64,000 bases of DNA from Cristatella mucedo (taxonomy: Eukaryota > Bryozoa > Phylactolaemata > Cristatellidae), in assembly GCA_009760855.2 (NCBI GenBank), contig WPIO01000008.1, positions 9,661,001 to 9,725,000 of the forward strand, in the 5' to 3' direction. A program made the position numbers and the translations under genes. Of the stretch, positions 23,244-36,030 are shown in pieces. The notes below the pieces were generated by a model, which saw nothing but the letters and a program-made list of their open reading frames with translations, was not told where the DNA came from and made no database searches. The first letter of the stretch is position 1, and each line of letters begins with the position of its first letter.

Positions 23244-26200
23244 ATGGGGACAGTTTTGGACGAGCTCGTGAAAGACTCGCAGCTGCACTGGGCAGACTAC
23301 CTGGTGCTGGCCATCTATTTCGTCGTCGTCATCGGCGTAGGCATTTGGGTAAGCGGCGGCGGCGGCGCTAGGGTGGACGGAGGGGCCTCGAAAATGTCGG
23401 CGGCGCCGCGGCCGCGCCGGACCGGCCGCGCGCGCGCGCCAAGTCGAGGTCGGTCGCCGACGCCGCGCGCGCGCGTAGCCGCTCGACGATTTCGAACGCG
23501 CAGGTCGCTTTTCGGGACTGCACGCGCGCGCACAGCAGCAGCCGGCCGCGTCGGCTAGCCGGGCTTTCGGGAGAGCGGCGGGGGGGGGGATGGCCGCCGA
23601 AATTCAGCCGACGAGCGCGCGGCGGGTTTCCGGCCGTTTTCTCGCCTGCACCGCTGGTGCCGCTGGCGAAGTCGGGGAGCAGTAAGTCGCTCGATCGAGC
23701 TCGCCGCACGTGTGCGTGAGGCGCTCGGCGAATAGTCGACTTGAGACTCTGCGTTGGGAGTCCTGCAGTGGCCGGGAGTGGTTCAGTTCGAGCCGAGTTA
23801 CCCTGCCGCGTGCGGGGCAGCGCCCGCGCGCGCGTGAGCCTCAGTGCTCAGGCGCGGCGGCGAAAGTGCATGCGCCGCTCACGTAGGTGGTACGGGCGTA
23901 TCGTTTCAGTCGTCATGCCTCAATCGTGGCAGCGTCGGCGGATACTTTTTGGCCGGTCGAAGCATGCACTGGGCCCTGGTAAGAAGCGGCGGCGGCAAGC
24001 TTGGTGGCCGGCGCTGGCCGGCGGCTGGCGAGCGCGCGACACCCTACATGCTGGATGATTAGGAACGCGTGCACTGCGATGAGGACACGCTGGGGGGGTG
24101 GGGAGGAGGTGAGGTGATGCTTTCCATCACGGCAGCTTCGCATGATCCCTTGCTTTATAGGTCGGAGCTTCTTTGTTCGCCAGTAACATCGGCAGTGGTC
24201 ACTTTGTGGGTCTCGCCGGGTCTGGAGCGGCCACGGGCATTGGCATCATTATTTTCGAGATTAACGTAAGCGCCGCCGCATGTAGCTGGCTCGAGCGGGG
24301 CCGCCTGCGGCACTCGAGTCTGCCCAGCGAGCGTGCTAAGCGCCTGCTGGCCGTCGCCGTCGACTCTCGCGCTCGCTCCTTCTCTCTGCAGGCGATATTA
24401 GTGCTCCTTCTGCTAGGATGGGTGTTCGTTCCTGTGTACATCGCTTCCGGGGTGAGTAGCCGCGGCTTTGCCAGTCGCCGAGGCTTCGTCGTCGCTCGTC
24501 AGCGGCTGGCATTCCTACACGCCATGCTGCGTGCTATTAACCAGCGCTTGCTGCACTTGGCCAGTGCCGAAAGCATTCGCTCTCTTTTTGCACCCCCCCC
24601 CCTCTTCCACCTGCTGGCCGCAGGGGTGCTGAGTGCTCGGGCGCGGGATAGCGGGACTGTGCACGAAGATGCCTACCAAATGATGCATTTGCTTTGGGGT
24701 CGTTGGCGTCTGTGGGCAAGCAGCGTCCCAGCTGCGAAAGAAGGGTCAGCGTGTCGCAGTTCCGTGATCGAACTGCCCGAAAGAGGCTTCGCTACTGCTT
24801 CGCTCTACGCTGGGCAGGCAGTTCAGATGCTGTCAGCAAGCGCTCGCCACCAAGTGCTTCGCGTGGCTCTCATGGTGACGCGAGGAGGCTGCTAAGACCA
24901 CTAGAAGCAGCTTGTGTGGCAACGTCGAGAAGCAGCAAACGGACACCCTGCAGGGCGATTAGGGCGTTAGAGAGCGAGCCCTGCATAGCAATGAGATCGC
25001 ACAAGAGCGAAGCCAAAGGGCTGTCTAATTCAAGCTCTAGATGACTGCAAGCCTTTTGTTTCGTCCGCTTAGCATAGATCCGAACTTTCGGAGCCATATT
25101 TTATCGAAAATCAAGCCATTGAGTGGATTAGAGTGCAGGGGAGCGAACTCTACGACGCGCTTAGGGCGCAAGAGAGCGAACCCTAAACGTAAACCCATCT
25201 AAATCACGTCGTGACGAGAAGCCTTTCACTTTAATCTCTTTGTGCATGTCAGTGCTACCCGTGGCTTGCATAGCAACGCCTGGCATGCTCAACGTGATTA
25301 GAGCGAAGGGGAGCGAACTCTACGATGCGCTTAGGGCGCAAGAGAGCGAACTCAAAACGTAAACACATTTAAATCGAGGCATGACGAGAAGCCTTTCACG
25401 TTGGTCTCTTTGTGCATCTCAGCGCTACCCATAGCTTGCATAGCAACGCCTGGCAGGCTCAACGTGATTAGAGCGCAGGGGAGCGAACTCTACGATGCGC
25501 TTAGGGTGCAAGAGAGCGAATAATCGAAGACTCATTCAAATCACGGCATACAAGAAGCCTTTCACTTTGGTCTCTTTGTAGGCGCCAGCGTTGCCGGTAG
25601 CTTGCATCGCAACACATCCCATAATTCAAGTGATTAGAGCGCAAGGGAGCGAACTCTACGATGCGCTTAGGGCGCAAGAGAGCGAACTCAAAACGTAAAC
25701 ACATTTAAATCGAGGCATGACGAGAAGCCTTTCACGTTGGTCTCTTTGTGCATGTCAGCACTACCCATAGCTTGCATAGCAACGCCTGGCATGCTCAACG
25801 TGATTAGAGCGAAGGGGAGCGAACTCTACGATGCGCTTAGGGCGAAAGAGAGCGAAGTCTAATCGCAGAACAATTTAAATCGCGGCATGACGAGAAGCCT
25901 TTCACTCTGTTTTCTTTATAGGCGCCAGCACTACCCCTAGCATGCATAGCATCAGATCGGACCCTCGAAGTGTTAAATAGGGCAATAGGCTCAAGAGCGG
26001 GAACTCAAGTCGAAGCCCTATTCGAGTCCTAGATGACTAGCCTAAAGCATGGGGTTTGGTTTCTCTGTGCAGGTCGCACCTGCCAGAAATCGCCCCCATC
26101 CTGTGCGAGCACAGCTAAGGAGGGTGCAACATATACCTCCTGGACGCCGACTAGTGAATCGCCGAATCCGTCGCTTACTCGGAGCAGCTAGGTTTGGGTT

Positions 26201-29200
26201 CGAGTGCCCTAATCCCGCCAGACCAGCCACCCATCCATGGCCGGTATGCCGATTGCATCGGCAGTGTGGTCCATTAATTAGGCTAACTGTGTTTTTGTGG
26301 TCAACAGTGGCTAGGTGAGTTTCCAGGGTCGGCAGAGAACACCTGCCCCCCTACCCGGTTAAGAGGTAGGTGGGAGGGCTTCGGGGATTTACTGGACGAC
26401 GTGGGGCAGGTTTTCAGGAGGCAGCGATCGGCCTAAGAGTGCGGCTAAATCAGTTTAAGTGCCTTGGCATGTCCATAGTATGGCCAGCTATCTAGAGTGG
26501 AGGTGAGTACGCCGTAGATACAGCACATACAGTACGCGGGCCGTCGAGTGCCGACACTCTGTACTTTGTCGGTGTCAGCTTCCTTGGTGCCCAAGCTGTC
26601 CACGAACTTAAGAAAACGGGCGGGGTGTCTGAGCCTACGCCTACATGGCCGTCGTGTCCTCGAAGTGTGAATTGAGCTCACCAAGAGCAAGCTGTTGCGG
26701 ATCTTCGGCTACCTTTCGGCCCCTTTCCTTTCCATTTCTTTTCTTCCCTTCCCTGCTTCCTGCTCTCTCTAGTCTCCCTTCCCTCGACCGCTACTGCCCT
26801 CACTGTCACGGAGTCCCGATTTTCGAAGCTGTTGATTTATTTATGTTGATGTTCATCCGTTCGTACAACTTGCGTAGACTCCTTTTCATTCTACTTACCA
26901 TTGCTTGAGTGATCTGCCTCTTCCGCGTGGGCCCTCGGAGGGCTCGCTCGCATTTCGGCACGCTCTCGCAAGCTCACGTCGCCTCTAGCGAACTATTGTG
27001 CTACCTATTTAGAAGCTTGTCCCATCTAGAGTGCCTACGTAGCCGCCGACGCCGCCGTTACTACTTTTAGTGGCAGTTTCCGAATATTAAATTTTGTTTC
27101 ACGCATGTTGTTGTATCGTGCCTAGGTGTTCACTATGCCCGAGTACCTCAAGAAGCGCTTTGGAGGACAGCGAATTCGTATCTACCTCTCTGCTCTGGCG
27201 CTGCTTCTGTACGTTTTCACAAAGATATCGGTAAGTAATCCCTGATAAAAAGAGAGAGAGAGAGTGTGTACTCATCGAAGTACTCATCGATCGGCGAGCT
27301 TCCTGGTTCGCCCACGGCTTGCGCCGATAGCTAGCAAGGCATGCGATAGTGTTACCACTGCTCTAATCAGCATCCTGTTTCGGCTCGGCTGGCCACTTTA
27401 CGAAGGCTTCGCACCGGCTGCTAGAAGTTGCTGCGATCGGTCTTCGACGCGGAAGAGCTAGCTGCAAGTAGTTCTGAAGATGGCCTCACTCGGCTTCGCT
27501 GGGGATCCGGTCACTCAATAGTAAACAGATTAAGGTGTCTGCAGACTTTTCGCTTTTCTCGGCAGTAATTACTTTCTGCAGCTTGGATTCGTCGACCTCA
27601 TTTGTGCAGGCTCATTGCCACCCAGATATGTGTGCGCGTGAGTGTGCACACTAGCTCGTGCATGCGTGTGCAACTCTATGATGGCGAACAAAGCAAGGCC
27701 GCTGGTTGACATCTGGAATGAGTCATGGTACCGTGTGCATAGCTAATGCTACGGCACTGAGTTTGGGCGTGTAACAGCTCGGCGGCGGCAGCCTTTTCGA
27801 GGCCCAGCGTAAGGTTTCTACTGCTTCGTTTTGCAGGCTGATCTATACGCTGGAGCGGTATTCATAAAGCAGTCCATCGGCTGGGATCTTTGGGGATCTG
27901 TGATAGCTCTCCTTCTACTCGCAGCTGTCTTCACTGTAGCCGGTAAGACGCTCTTTCTGAATTTGACCTCTGCAGGAGAACAAATGCGAAGGTTTACCTG
28001 TAAGCTCCCCAAGGGCGTGGGGGCGTACAAATGGTTGTCATCGCCTATTTTAGTGCACTCAAAACGTCGAATTTGTCCTCGACTCAACCATCATCAGCAC
28101 TTGCATGGACGAACCAGACATAGGCGCACCCCCAGTAGAATAGTTTAAGCTTTCCGCACCTCGTGCTTGGGCGCCCGGGATAAAAACCGATCGTACGCTG
28201 CTGTCGGATAGCGGCGTCTTAGCGAGATGTCACGCCTTTAATATTTAGGTGGGCTGAGTGCTGTCATTTGGACAGACTTCATTCAAACTATAATCATGGT
28301 AATCGGAGCCTTCGTGCTGATGGCAATCAGTAAGTTGCTGCTCGGCTGTCAGCGATGCATGCGCGAAGCAGCAGCAGCGAAGTCTGGCGACATTGCTCGG
28401 ATGGCGTCCGACTTTCTTTTAACTCCTACTATTTATCTGCCAGGCTTCTTTGAAGTCGGAGGCTACTCCAAGGTGGTGGAGGGTTTTACTGGGTCAGGCG
28501 CCTGGTCAAATCTGACTCGGGAATACATGCTTTCACGCGATCGGCAGCACCTTTATAACATTACCAACAGCACCAACGCTACGCTGAAAGAAGAAACGTA
28601 CGGTCATTGTGGTAAGAACAGAAGCAGTTTCGAGATAACTTGTTTTTCATAACTTACCACATTTGGCCTGTTGATACGTGCCTAGAGGTCTGCAGGGTAA
28701 ATGCAAACTCGTGCTTGCTGCTTTTTTCTCAATTCACTAAATGTTTTGCGTTAGCAACGTACTATTTACAACTTTATTTCCGCCGCGTTCTAGCCATTCT
28801 CTTCATAATAGAGATAAGATGCTGGAGAAGTGATATCCTGCTTTTTAGGCCTTGTTCCAGCTGATGCCATGAGCTTAATACGACCTGCCGACGACAGCAA
28901 CCTGCCGTGGCCCGGAACCATTTTCGGCGCAGCCATATCGTCTGTGTGGTACTGGTGCTCTGACCAGGTACGGGTCTCAAGCGATGCTGTGCTTAAGCGG
29001 CGGTAGCCTGTAATCGTATCCAATGGTGACTCGAAGCCTGCTGGTCACTAGAAAAGCTCATTCATGAGACCTCGTGGTATCCTTTTAGGTCATTGTTCAG
29101 AGAGCACTCGCTGCTAAGAACCTGAGTCACGCCAAGGCAGCCACCATTTTGGCCGGTTATTTGAAGGTTCTTCCGCTTTTTATAATGGTCTTTCCCGGGA

Positions 29201-32115
29201 TGATCGCTCGAGTTCTGTTTCCAGGTCCGATGGAAAATCCCGGGCGCTGCTTTGCTCAACAATAGCCGCTTGCGCCGATTAGGAGGTGAATGACTTTTCG
29301 TGTGATGCAATGCACGCGTTTCTCTTCAGATTACGTTGGCTGCTCCGATCCTGATGTTTGTGAACAAATATGCGGCGGACGCGGAGGCTGCACCAACATA
29401 GCCTACCCGCTGCTGGTCGTGAAGCTTCTGCCCATGGGCGTTCGTGGCCTCATGCTCGCTGTGATGATGTCGGCACTCATGTCGTCGCTCACGTCCATCT
29501 TCAATAGTAGCAGCACCCTCTTTACGATGGACATTTGGCGAAGGATTCGACGCCAAGCTTCGGACGTTGAGTTGATGATCGTTGGCCGGTAAGAGCTCGA
29601 GCATTTTCTGTCTGTCGCGCTCCAGTCATGTGCTCGCTAAGCACAACTCGGCTCTTCTGGGGCAGCTCAGCAGAGTGCGACTCGGCTCAGTTGTTCCGGT
29701 GCAACTCTGCATAGTGCAACTCGGCCATGCTGGCATCGGCTAGTCAGCGGCACCCTTTCGCACGGTACAGCTGCATGCATGCGATGTCGCACTCAGTCTT
29801 TTGGGTAGGTCCACTCTAGGCAGAGTACATTCTATGGGTCAAGTGGGAGGGAGTAGACGTAGTCGGTGGCTTGGGCCTCACTGCCCTACAGGCGAGCAGT
29901 ATAATTGGCTAGTCTAGTCGCTCCGACGCGAGAGTTGCTCAGCTGTCTCAAGCCCGTCTGTGTGAACGACCTGAGCCAGAGTCGTGTTGTCTCTAGGGTG
30001 ATGACAGAATGTCATGGGGTCCATATCTGAGCTTACCTGCATGCGTCTGTCGTCACCATTAGCTGCTGCAGCAGTGCTTTAGCTTCTGCTCTCTACGGCT
30101 CGGTTGGTGAGCTTACGCGAGTCCGGGAGAGAGTGGCTGCTACTGGCCATGTAAAGTAGCGCTGATCATGCTGCTCAATTCTTTGTTCTCCTCTTCGACG
30201 GTCTCGCGAAACAGCTGTTCATGCGCCGAGCGTGCGACTTTCGCTCGCGGAGCAGAAGCATGTCTCATTTATTTCTCACTGCCTAACTTGCCGTTTCGAG
30301 ACTCATTTGAAGGCCTTCCTTGCATTTTGCATCAAAGCAGAAGCAATCGGCTAGCATGTATGCGAATTGATCACTGTGAACAGCTCTGCAGACCTACTAG
30401 CTGGTCCTTACCGTTGCTATGGTAACTTTTCCAGGCTATTCGTTTTGGTCTTGGTGGCAATTAGCGTCGTGTGGATTCCCATCCTGCAGAACGTCTCGGC
30501 ACTGTTCCACTACATCCAGGGCATCACCAGCTTCCTCGCTCCGCCCGTGTGCGCCGTCTACGTGCTGGCCGTACTGTGGAAGCGAATCAACGAGCAGGTA
30601 GCACGTGCACGATTGCTGCAACTCGGCAAAGTGTACTGCGACGATCGACGTGCACTGGCATTGCTGATAGCGACATACGGTGAAGTTGAATTTATTGTAG
30701 TTGCATTGTGCTTTTATAGGGTGCCTTCTGGGGCCTCATGATTGGTTTGGTCATCGGCCTTGTCCGCTTTATTTGGGAGTACTCGTACGGATCGCCGCCT
30801 CCTTGCGGTGATTTCGACCCTCGTCCAGATATCATCACGAAAGTCCACTACCTTCACTTCGGCATACTACTTTTCGGCGTGTCTTGCTTGGTTACAATCA
30901 CGATAAGCTGTCTCACGAAATCGACTCATAACCAGCAGGTACGCCGATTTGGCAAGTAGCAGATTTTGGTTCCACGGCGTGCACTTTTCCAGGGGTTTCA
31001 GCGCCAAGGTGGTAGATTCCCACAGATTGCGTCGGCTTTAGTTGAGTGAGAAGCCTCGAGCTTCGACCTTCGACGAGCCTGCGCAGCTAAATCGAGCGCG
31101 AATTTTCCTTTCTTTTAAAGCTTGGAGGAGTGACGTTCTTTTCGCGCTTCGACAAAGTGTCCGGCACAGTGCCTACTGAGGCTCGCTTCGAAGCGGCGGA
31201 TGAAACTTCGCGGCCTCGTGCATTTGGAGTGGTCGTAGCCGACGTCACAGTTCTGCAAATCGACAGCGGCAACTGCAACGACGGATTCTCCATGGACAGC
31301 AACGAGGGCGCTCAGCCGAACAGCGAAGAACTCCTGAGCTTGGAAGAGAAATCGTTGGCAGCTGACAGGAAAGTGGAGGAGACAGCTACTGCAGCCGAGT
31401 GCACTACGACTTTCACCGTCATCAACGTCAGGGAGAACGGAGTCAGTGGGGATCAGAGCGAGGGTGCAATTACAACAACCACTGCAGGCAGCTCTCTGAA
31501 GCAAATGGAAGAATGCTCGGAGTCCGCTGGTGCTGGGATCACCATTGAAGGAAGCGCTGAGCAGCAAGCAGAGGAGAAGGACAAGCAAGTTCTTGCAATT
31601 GGAGGATACGTATTTTCTGGTGGCAATGAAAGCGTAGGAAACGCAGGTGAGTAAAATACCGATCAAATAGATGAAGTAGCAGATAAGGCAGTTGAGAGTA
31701 GGAAATTGTATTTCATAGGCAAATATGTGATTTTTCTATTGCTTGGCATCGAATTCGTTGAACTTCTCCGATATATTTCGTGACGCATAACAACGACCAT
31801 ATTTAAGTTTGGTCTGCTTTATGACTCTTTCATTCAATGTTGTGCGCTTTATTTTATTTGGCTGTATATTTACTTATATGTTTAAATCTGAAAATAAACT
31901 TATTCATATTTGCAGCTCCGGGAGTGAAGATGCATTGGCTTAAGAGGGCCGTGTTTTGGATCTGCGGAATAGAGAAGATGGACTCCAAGACGGAAATGAA
32001 GATGGACGAATCGCAGATGTGCATCGACGAAGAGCCGAAGGCGAAAAGAATTATTAACGCCAATGCGGTCTTTCTCATGCTTGTGGCTATGTTTCTCTTC
32101 GGCTTTTACGCTTAG
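23244..32115 (+). CDS. SLC5 family Na+/solute symporter, gene B (SGLT-like), complete
   Basis: Complete tandem paralogue of gene A, same predicted role. Exons: 23244-23348, 23910-23978, 24161-24265, 24392-24451, 27126-27230, 27837-27942, 28249-28329, 28444-28611, 28849-28967, 29089-29224, 29330-29588, 30435-30597, 30720-30938, 31121-31646, 31916-32115. They sum to 2421 bp, 806 codons plus TAG, with all phases compatible. The ATG at 23244 opens directly into helix 1 ([18 protein letters not shown]). SGLT-type residues by alignment from memory: Asn67, His72, Glu91, Tyr301/Trp302, Lys332, Gln456. The outer loop of exon 8 has four N-glycosylation sequons ([12 protein letters not shown]). The loop before helix 14 is long (175 codons in exon 14), acidic and Ser/Thr-rich, and makes the protein longer than vertebrate SGLT1 (about 664 residues). 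Intron 4 (24452-27125) carries a satellite-like array. Sugar, inositol or another SLC5 solute all remain possible. Confidence 0.93.
25126..26035 (+). repeat. Tandem array of about 170-bp units (array 2), gene B intron 4
   Basis: Units start with GATTAGAG at 25126, 25296, 25466, 25632 and 25802 (spacings 170, 170, 166, 170), followed by a degenerate last unit. Same consensus as array 1: AGGGGAGCGAACTCTACGA, GCGCTTAGGGCGCAAGAGAG, GACGAGAAGCCTTTCAC. Confidence 0.9.
26036..26430 (+). repeat. Conserved tail following array 2
   Basis: Counterpart of 18961-19350, same order and orientation (CAGGTCGCACCTGCCAGAAA, CTGTGCGAGCACAGCTAAGG, TCCATTAATTAGGC). No terminal inverted repeat or coding capacity identified. 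Confidence 0.8.
30452..30599 (+). other. Exon-12 conversion tract, gene B copy
   Basis: Identical partner of 8798-8945. Its third codon positions are nearly all G or C, as in gene A and unlike the surrounding gene B exons, so A to B transfer is the simpler direction. An assembly chimera is the alternative. Confidence 0.9.
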
Positions 32116-33794
32116 GCTGATTAGAACTTTAAAAGCCTAGATCTTTCCAGAGGTCATTTGAGGCAGGAAGCGATAATAATAATCTTTGTGTGGTGTGGCT
32201 GCAGAATGCTGTGCATGTTTTACATAGGGTTGCAGCACCTTATATATTTCTTGAGTTCGATTCTCATTTTATTTGAGTTACATTCCAGGCAATCCCTTAC
32301 ATCGGCGCCGTGCACAGCCCATGGAAGCATTGACCATCGATTGAGTGTAAAGATAATGCACATCGTCTGTTCGCGACAATTATGACTAAGCATTAACTTG
32401 CCGAAGATGCCCCTTTACACTGTGCTCAGTTGCATGAAAACTTGAGCAGTGCTTATGGCCGCCCGGTTTATAAAATACATTTCTTGCTTCCTCGACACAT
32501 CGTGTGTTCACTTTGTTTCGCTAGCTGAACGCTTCCGGCCAGTGAACTGCTAGCCGAAGCGAGCGCCCAAGGAGTGCTACTTGTTTTCCTTTCCTTGTCA
32601 GCCCAACGTCACTGTCAGAATTATTTTTTAGCAGACATATAACGCTTATGCATCTCCAGAAGTTTTTCACAAGACGAATTCCTGCTCTTTTAGCTGAACC
32701 AACGTTAAGTGAAGCATGGCCAAAGGTCGTCCACTAGCTGCAACTTCCATGTTATAACTTTACTGCACCGATGAAAAAACTAATTAATAGTAATAAAACA
32801 ATTCAGTTTACCAGTTTATGTATGGTATACACGTCGGTCGGTTACAGAGAGCATTTTTGACAGCTTTTACTGAACGGCAAACATCTTATTTAAAAGTTTC
32901 CTCTCATTTACAAAGAAAAGGTACCGACTAAAATTAATACGGAGTAAGAACTGGGTGAATTTCCAAGTTAGCAGGCAACTACCTATGGCTAATTACAAAG
33001 ATCGGCGTTGTCGATCACCCGAGGCTTTTAATTATAAAGTGGAAATGCTGAGGCAGGTTCTTAGTTTTTTAAGAAAGATATATTCCCCTCATCCCCGAAA
33101 ACAAGATCTGCGACCGCGCCTCGAAAATAAGCATTACGATTCTGCAGTGTGGCCAGACTAAGCACATTATCCGGGAATTCTGTAGCCACAGACTTCTTAA
33201 AAAGCCAGCAGAGCCACCACCGCCTTCTTAAAAATCAGCATATCTTCGAATTTAATCTGGAGGTTATGATTACTAGCCATATCATCGCATTCTTCCTTGT
33301 GACCCTTTGAAGTATTTTCCAATCTTCCCATGCGACTGTAACTACGATCTGTCAAAAGTTATGCTTGTGAACCTCCAGCATTGTGTCCTGAGCGTTTGAA
33401 AAAAAATAAAAGTAGGAAGAGATCACTTTTCGATAGTAAGTAAGAAAGTAAGATAGAACTACTACTGGCCCCATGACAAAAGTGAACTGACTCAACAAAA
33501 TCCGCAGGATAAGCAATAACTTGGCTGCTATGGCACTAAAAACGGCCGTAAATTAAACATTTCACATAGTTTCTGTGTATCGCGGCAAAGGCCATTCGAT
33601 CTCGCACCTTGTCTGTTTCGTGTGAAGCGAGGAATGCATGAAAGTACATAAATAAGTTTCTCCACAATTCAAGAAACAACTGCAATATTTGAAATCACTG
33701 GAGACGCCTGCACAGAGTCACTAGAGAAGCCTGCACAGCCCTCAAAGCTCTGTCGTGTCTCAATTGTGACAGAAAGTTCGACTGCTTGCAATAA
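32116..33794. other. Gene B 3' UTR and flank
   Basis: AT-leaning sequence without a recognisable gene. Confidence 0.5.
32792..32797 (+). promoter_or_regulatory. Candidate polyadenylation signal, gene B
   Basis: AATAAA about 680 bp after the stop; the nearest good match downstream. Positional inference. Confidence 0.35.
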
Positions 33795-33990
33795 ATGACA
33801 AATGTCACCCGAGTCAGATCATAGCCGCTATAAAGTACTAAGTATCACGACCTGGTCCGAGATCGTGGTTTCGAATCCTGGGATGGTTGATCCTTTATTG
33901 CCACTGCAAGCGGAGGTGATAGCCGTAAAGGCTCTTCTTTCGCTATACAAAAGAGGCTGCTTAATCAGCTTAATCAGCTGGTATCTTCAT
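33795..33990 (+). mobile_element. tRNA-derived SINE, family 1
   Basis: Contains GATCGTGGTTTCGAATCCTG (B-box like), then GCCACTGCAAGCGGAGGTGA, AGCCGTAAAGGCTCTTCTTT and CTTAATCAGCT. The shared tail differs from family 2. Confidence 0.7.
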
Positions 33991-34654
33991 TTTAGCGGCT
34001 ATTGAGATGACATTCGATGCTTCTGGACAATCTCCGATTGTTTACACTGTGTCTAGGTCTAGATTTTGGGTCGTTTAGGGAAAAGAAATTTTTATTTTTG
34101 TGTTTTTTCCATCTGTTTATGGTGATATACGGATTGATGTGGGCTCATCATAAGACTAAAGTTCATTACACTACTTACAAATTAAAGGGTAATGTAAATC
34201 ACATTGTTGCTACGATACATTTTGACTGACTAAAATGATTCATTTGTTTTATATTTAAATGTGAGGCAATTAAATGAAGTGCCAGCTGATTTCTAACTCT
34301 TAATAAAATCTCCTGGGTAACGTTATACATTTATTTAAGTCAGAACGAATAACAATGGTTCGTTTAGATTTTAGAAATGTTGCCATATCTGATTTCGAGA
34401 AGTTCTCAAAGACTCCAGGCTTCATTAAAGCTCTGATGTTAACCGTCACTAGAATGCACACAACATATCAAAACTTATCAATCGAAGTTCTAATGCTCAA
34501 AATCTTGATTGCAGACCATTCGTAATACGCGAGAAACACACAGTGCCGATAGTGATTTTGGAGTAAGTTTTTTCACCGGCTGCTAGATATTTTTCATTCT
34601 TAAGCACAGAACTGCCAAGAGCTGTCTGCCGATTAAACGAGAGCGAGCAAGTTT

Positions 34655-34860
34655 TCTCGCGGTTTTTGTGACGACAGGTGCTTCTTTGTCACTGCAATTG
34701 CCTTCTGGTTTTGCTCGCTCATCACGACCCAGGTCGAACGGTTGATCCCTGCAGTGTACGACCCAATATTGCTCACTTAAAGCAGCGGTAACAGCCGTTA
34801 CGGCTCTTCTGCCTCTATTCCAATGAGGCCTTGGAATCAGCTTATCTTTTTCCAAGTCAG
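34655..34860 (+). mobile_element. tRNA-derived SINE, family 1 (degenerate)
   Basis: Weaker copy: TCACGACCCAGGTCGAACGG, then AGCAGCGGTAACAGCCGTTA, CGGCTCTTCTGCCTC and GGAATCAGCTT. Confidence 0.55.
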
Positions 34861-35829
34861 ATTAGACCATGATGTGGCCTCCTTCTGTACCTATACTGTG
34901 CACGAACTGGCAATGCAAGTCAAAAAGCTATCTTTACGTCTGCTTAACGACTGCATTGCTACGAGTGAGAAATCTCGTGACTACAAAATTCATTATCTGC
35001 GGTAATTTATCCTCTTCACATTATCAGAAGAATCCAGGGAGCAGGCAGGTTTAAAGATACCTCGAAGATGCAATGGCAAAGCCGTATCTGCACTACACAG
35101 CGGAACACACGCAATGAGACCACGTGACAACCGTGACCGAGTCGCTTCCACCGCTTAGCTCCTCCATGTATTCCAGCGTCATCTGAAGCTTTCGCATGCC
35201 AAATACCGAATTTTAAGGACGTGCTTCTCACGACATATATAAATATTGACTGTCTCAGCTGGCCAGTCATCCATTCCGAAATGCGGCCTTTACAATGAAA
35301 GGCCCGGCCAAGGGGAAATTGGTCATTGCCTGTGGGGGATGGCTCTGCAGAGTATGCTACCGAACAATGCCCTACGCAGATGTAAAAACTGTTCCGTCCA
35401 CGGTTCCTTTGAAGTACTGTGAGATTTTTTTGAACCATTAAACTGTATGCACTTTAGTAGATCGAAGTACCGCCAGAGTGGTTCGATGAAAAAACCGTCA
35501 CCGCGGCCATTATTCTCTCGGGGCTCTTTTTCGTACCACTGGTTTTCTACGAAGTTGAGCGCCGTCTGTACAATTTTTGATTTCGGCGTAGATTTTTTAT
35601 TAGCTCTCACCAGCCTGGCACATTTGTTGTGCGATGTCAATGGAATACCAATGAAATATACAGTAAACAAGCAGAGAGTATATTTACTAAGAAGCTCGCG
35701 TCATGTATAATATAGTAGGAATACGAAAAAAACGACAAAGATCAGAAATGCATAATGACTACTGAAAAAAGTGAGGTGGATGCTACAAAAACAACTGCAT
35801 GCGTAGACGCACGCGACGGAAGCAACCGT

Positions 35830-35937
35830 GCGGGCTATCCCCCACAACGCTATTCCGGGCTATCACACACAACGCTAGGCCGGGCTATCACACACAACGC
35901 TAGGCCGGGCTATTACACACACACAATGCTAGGGCCA
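35830..35937 (+). repeat. 26-bp minisatellite, about 4 units
   Basis: Units of CGGGCTATCACACACAACGC plus TAGGC, with variants ATCCCCCACAACG and ATTACACACACACAATG. Lies just 3' of the LMX1 gene. Confidence 0.85.
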
Positions 35938-36030
35938 AACATGGCAGCCACTTTCGATCGAGAAAACTTCCATTTACCTAAGAGTAGCGGAGCTCTCGGA
36001 GGGGAGCCTCGGCACCGGAACCTCGCTGCT

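Noticed and set aside
25126-25860. TTAGGG inside the array units, possible interstitial telomere repeat
   Set aside because: TTAGGG occurs once per 170-bp unit and is part of a longer unrelated motif, not tandem TTAGGG.
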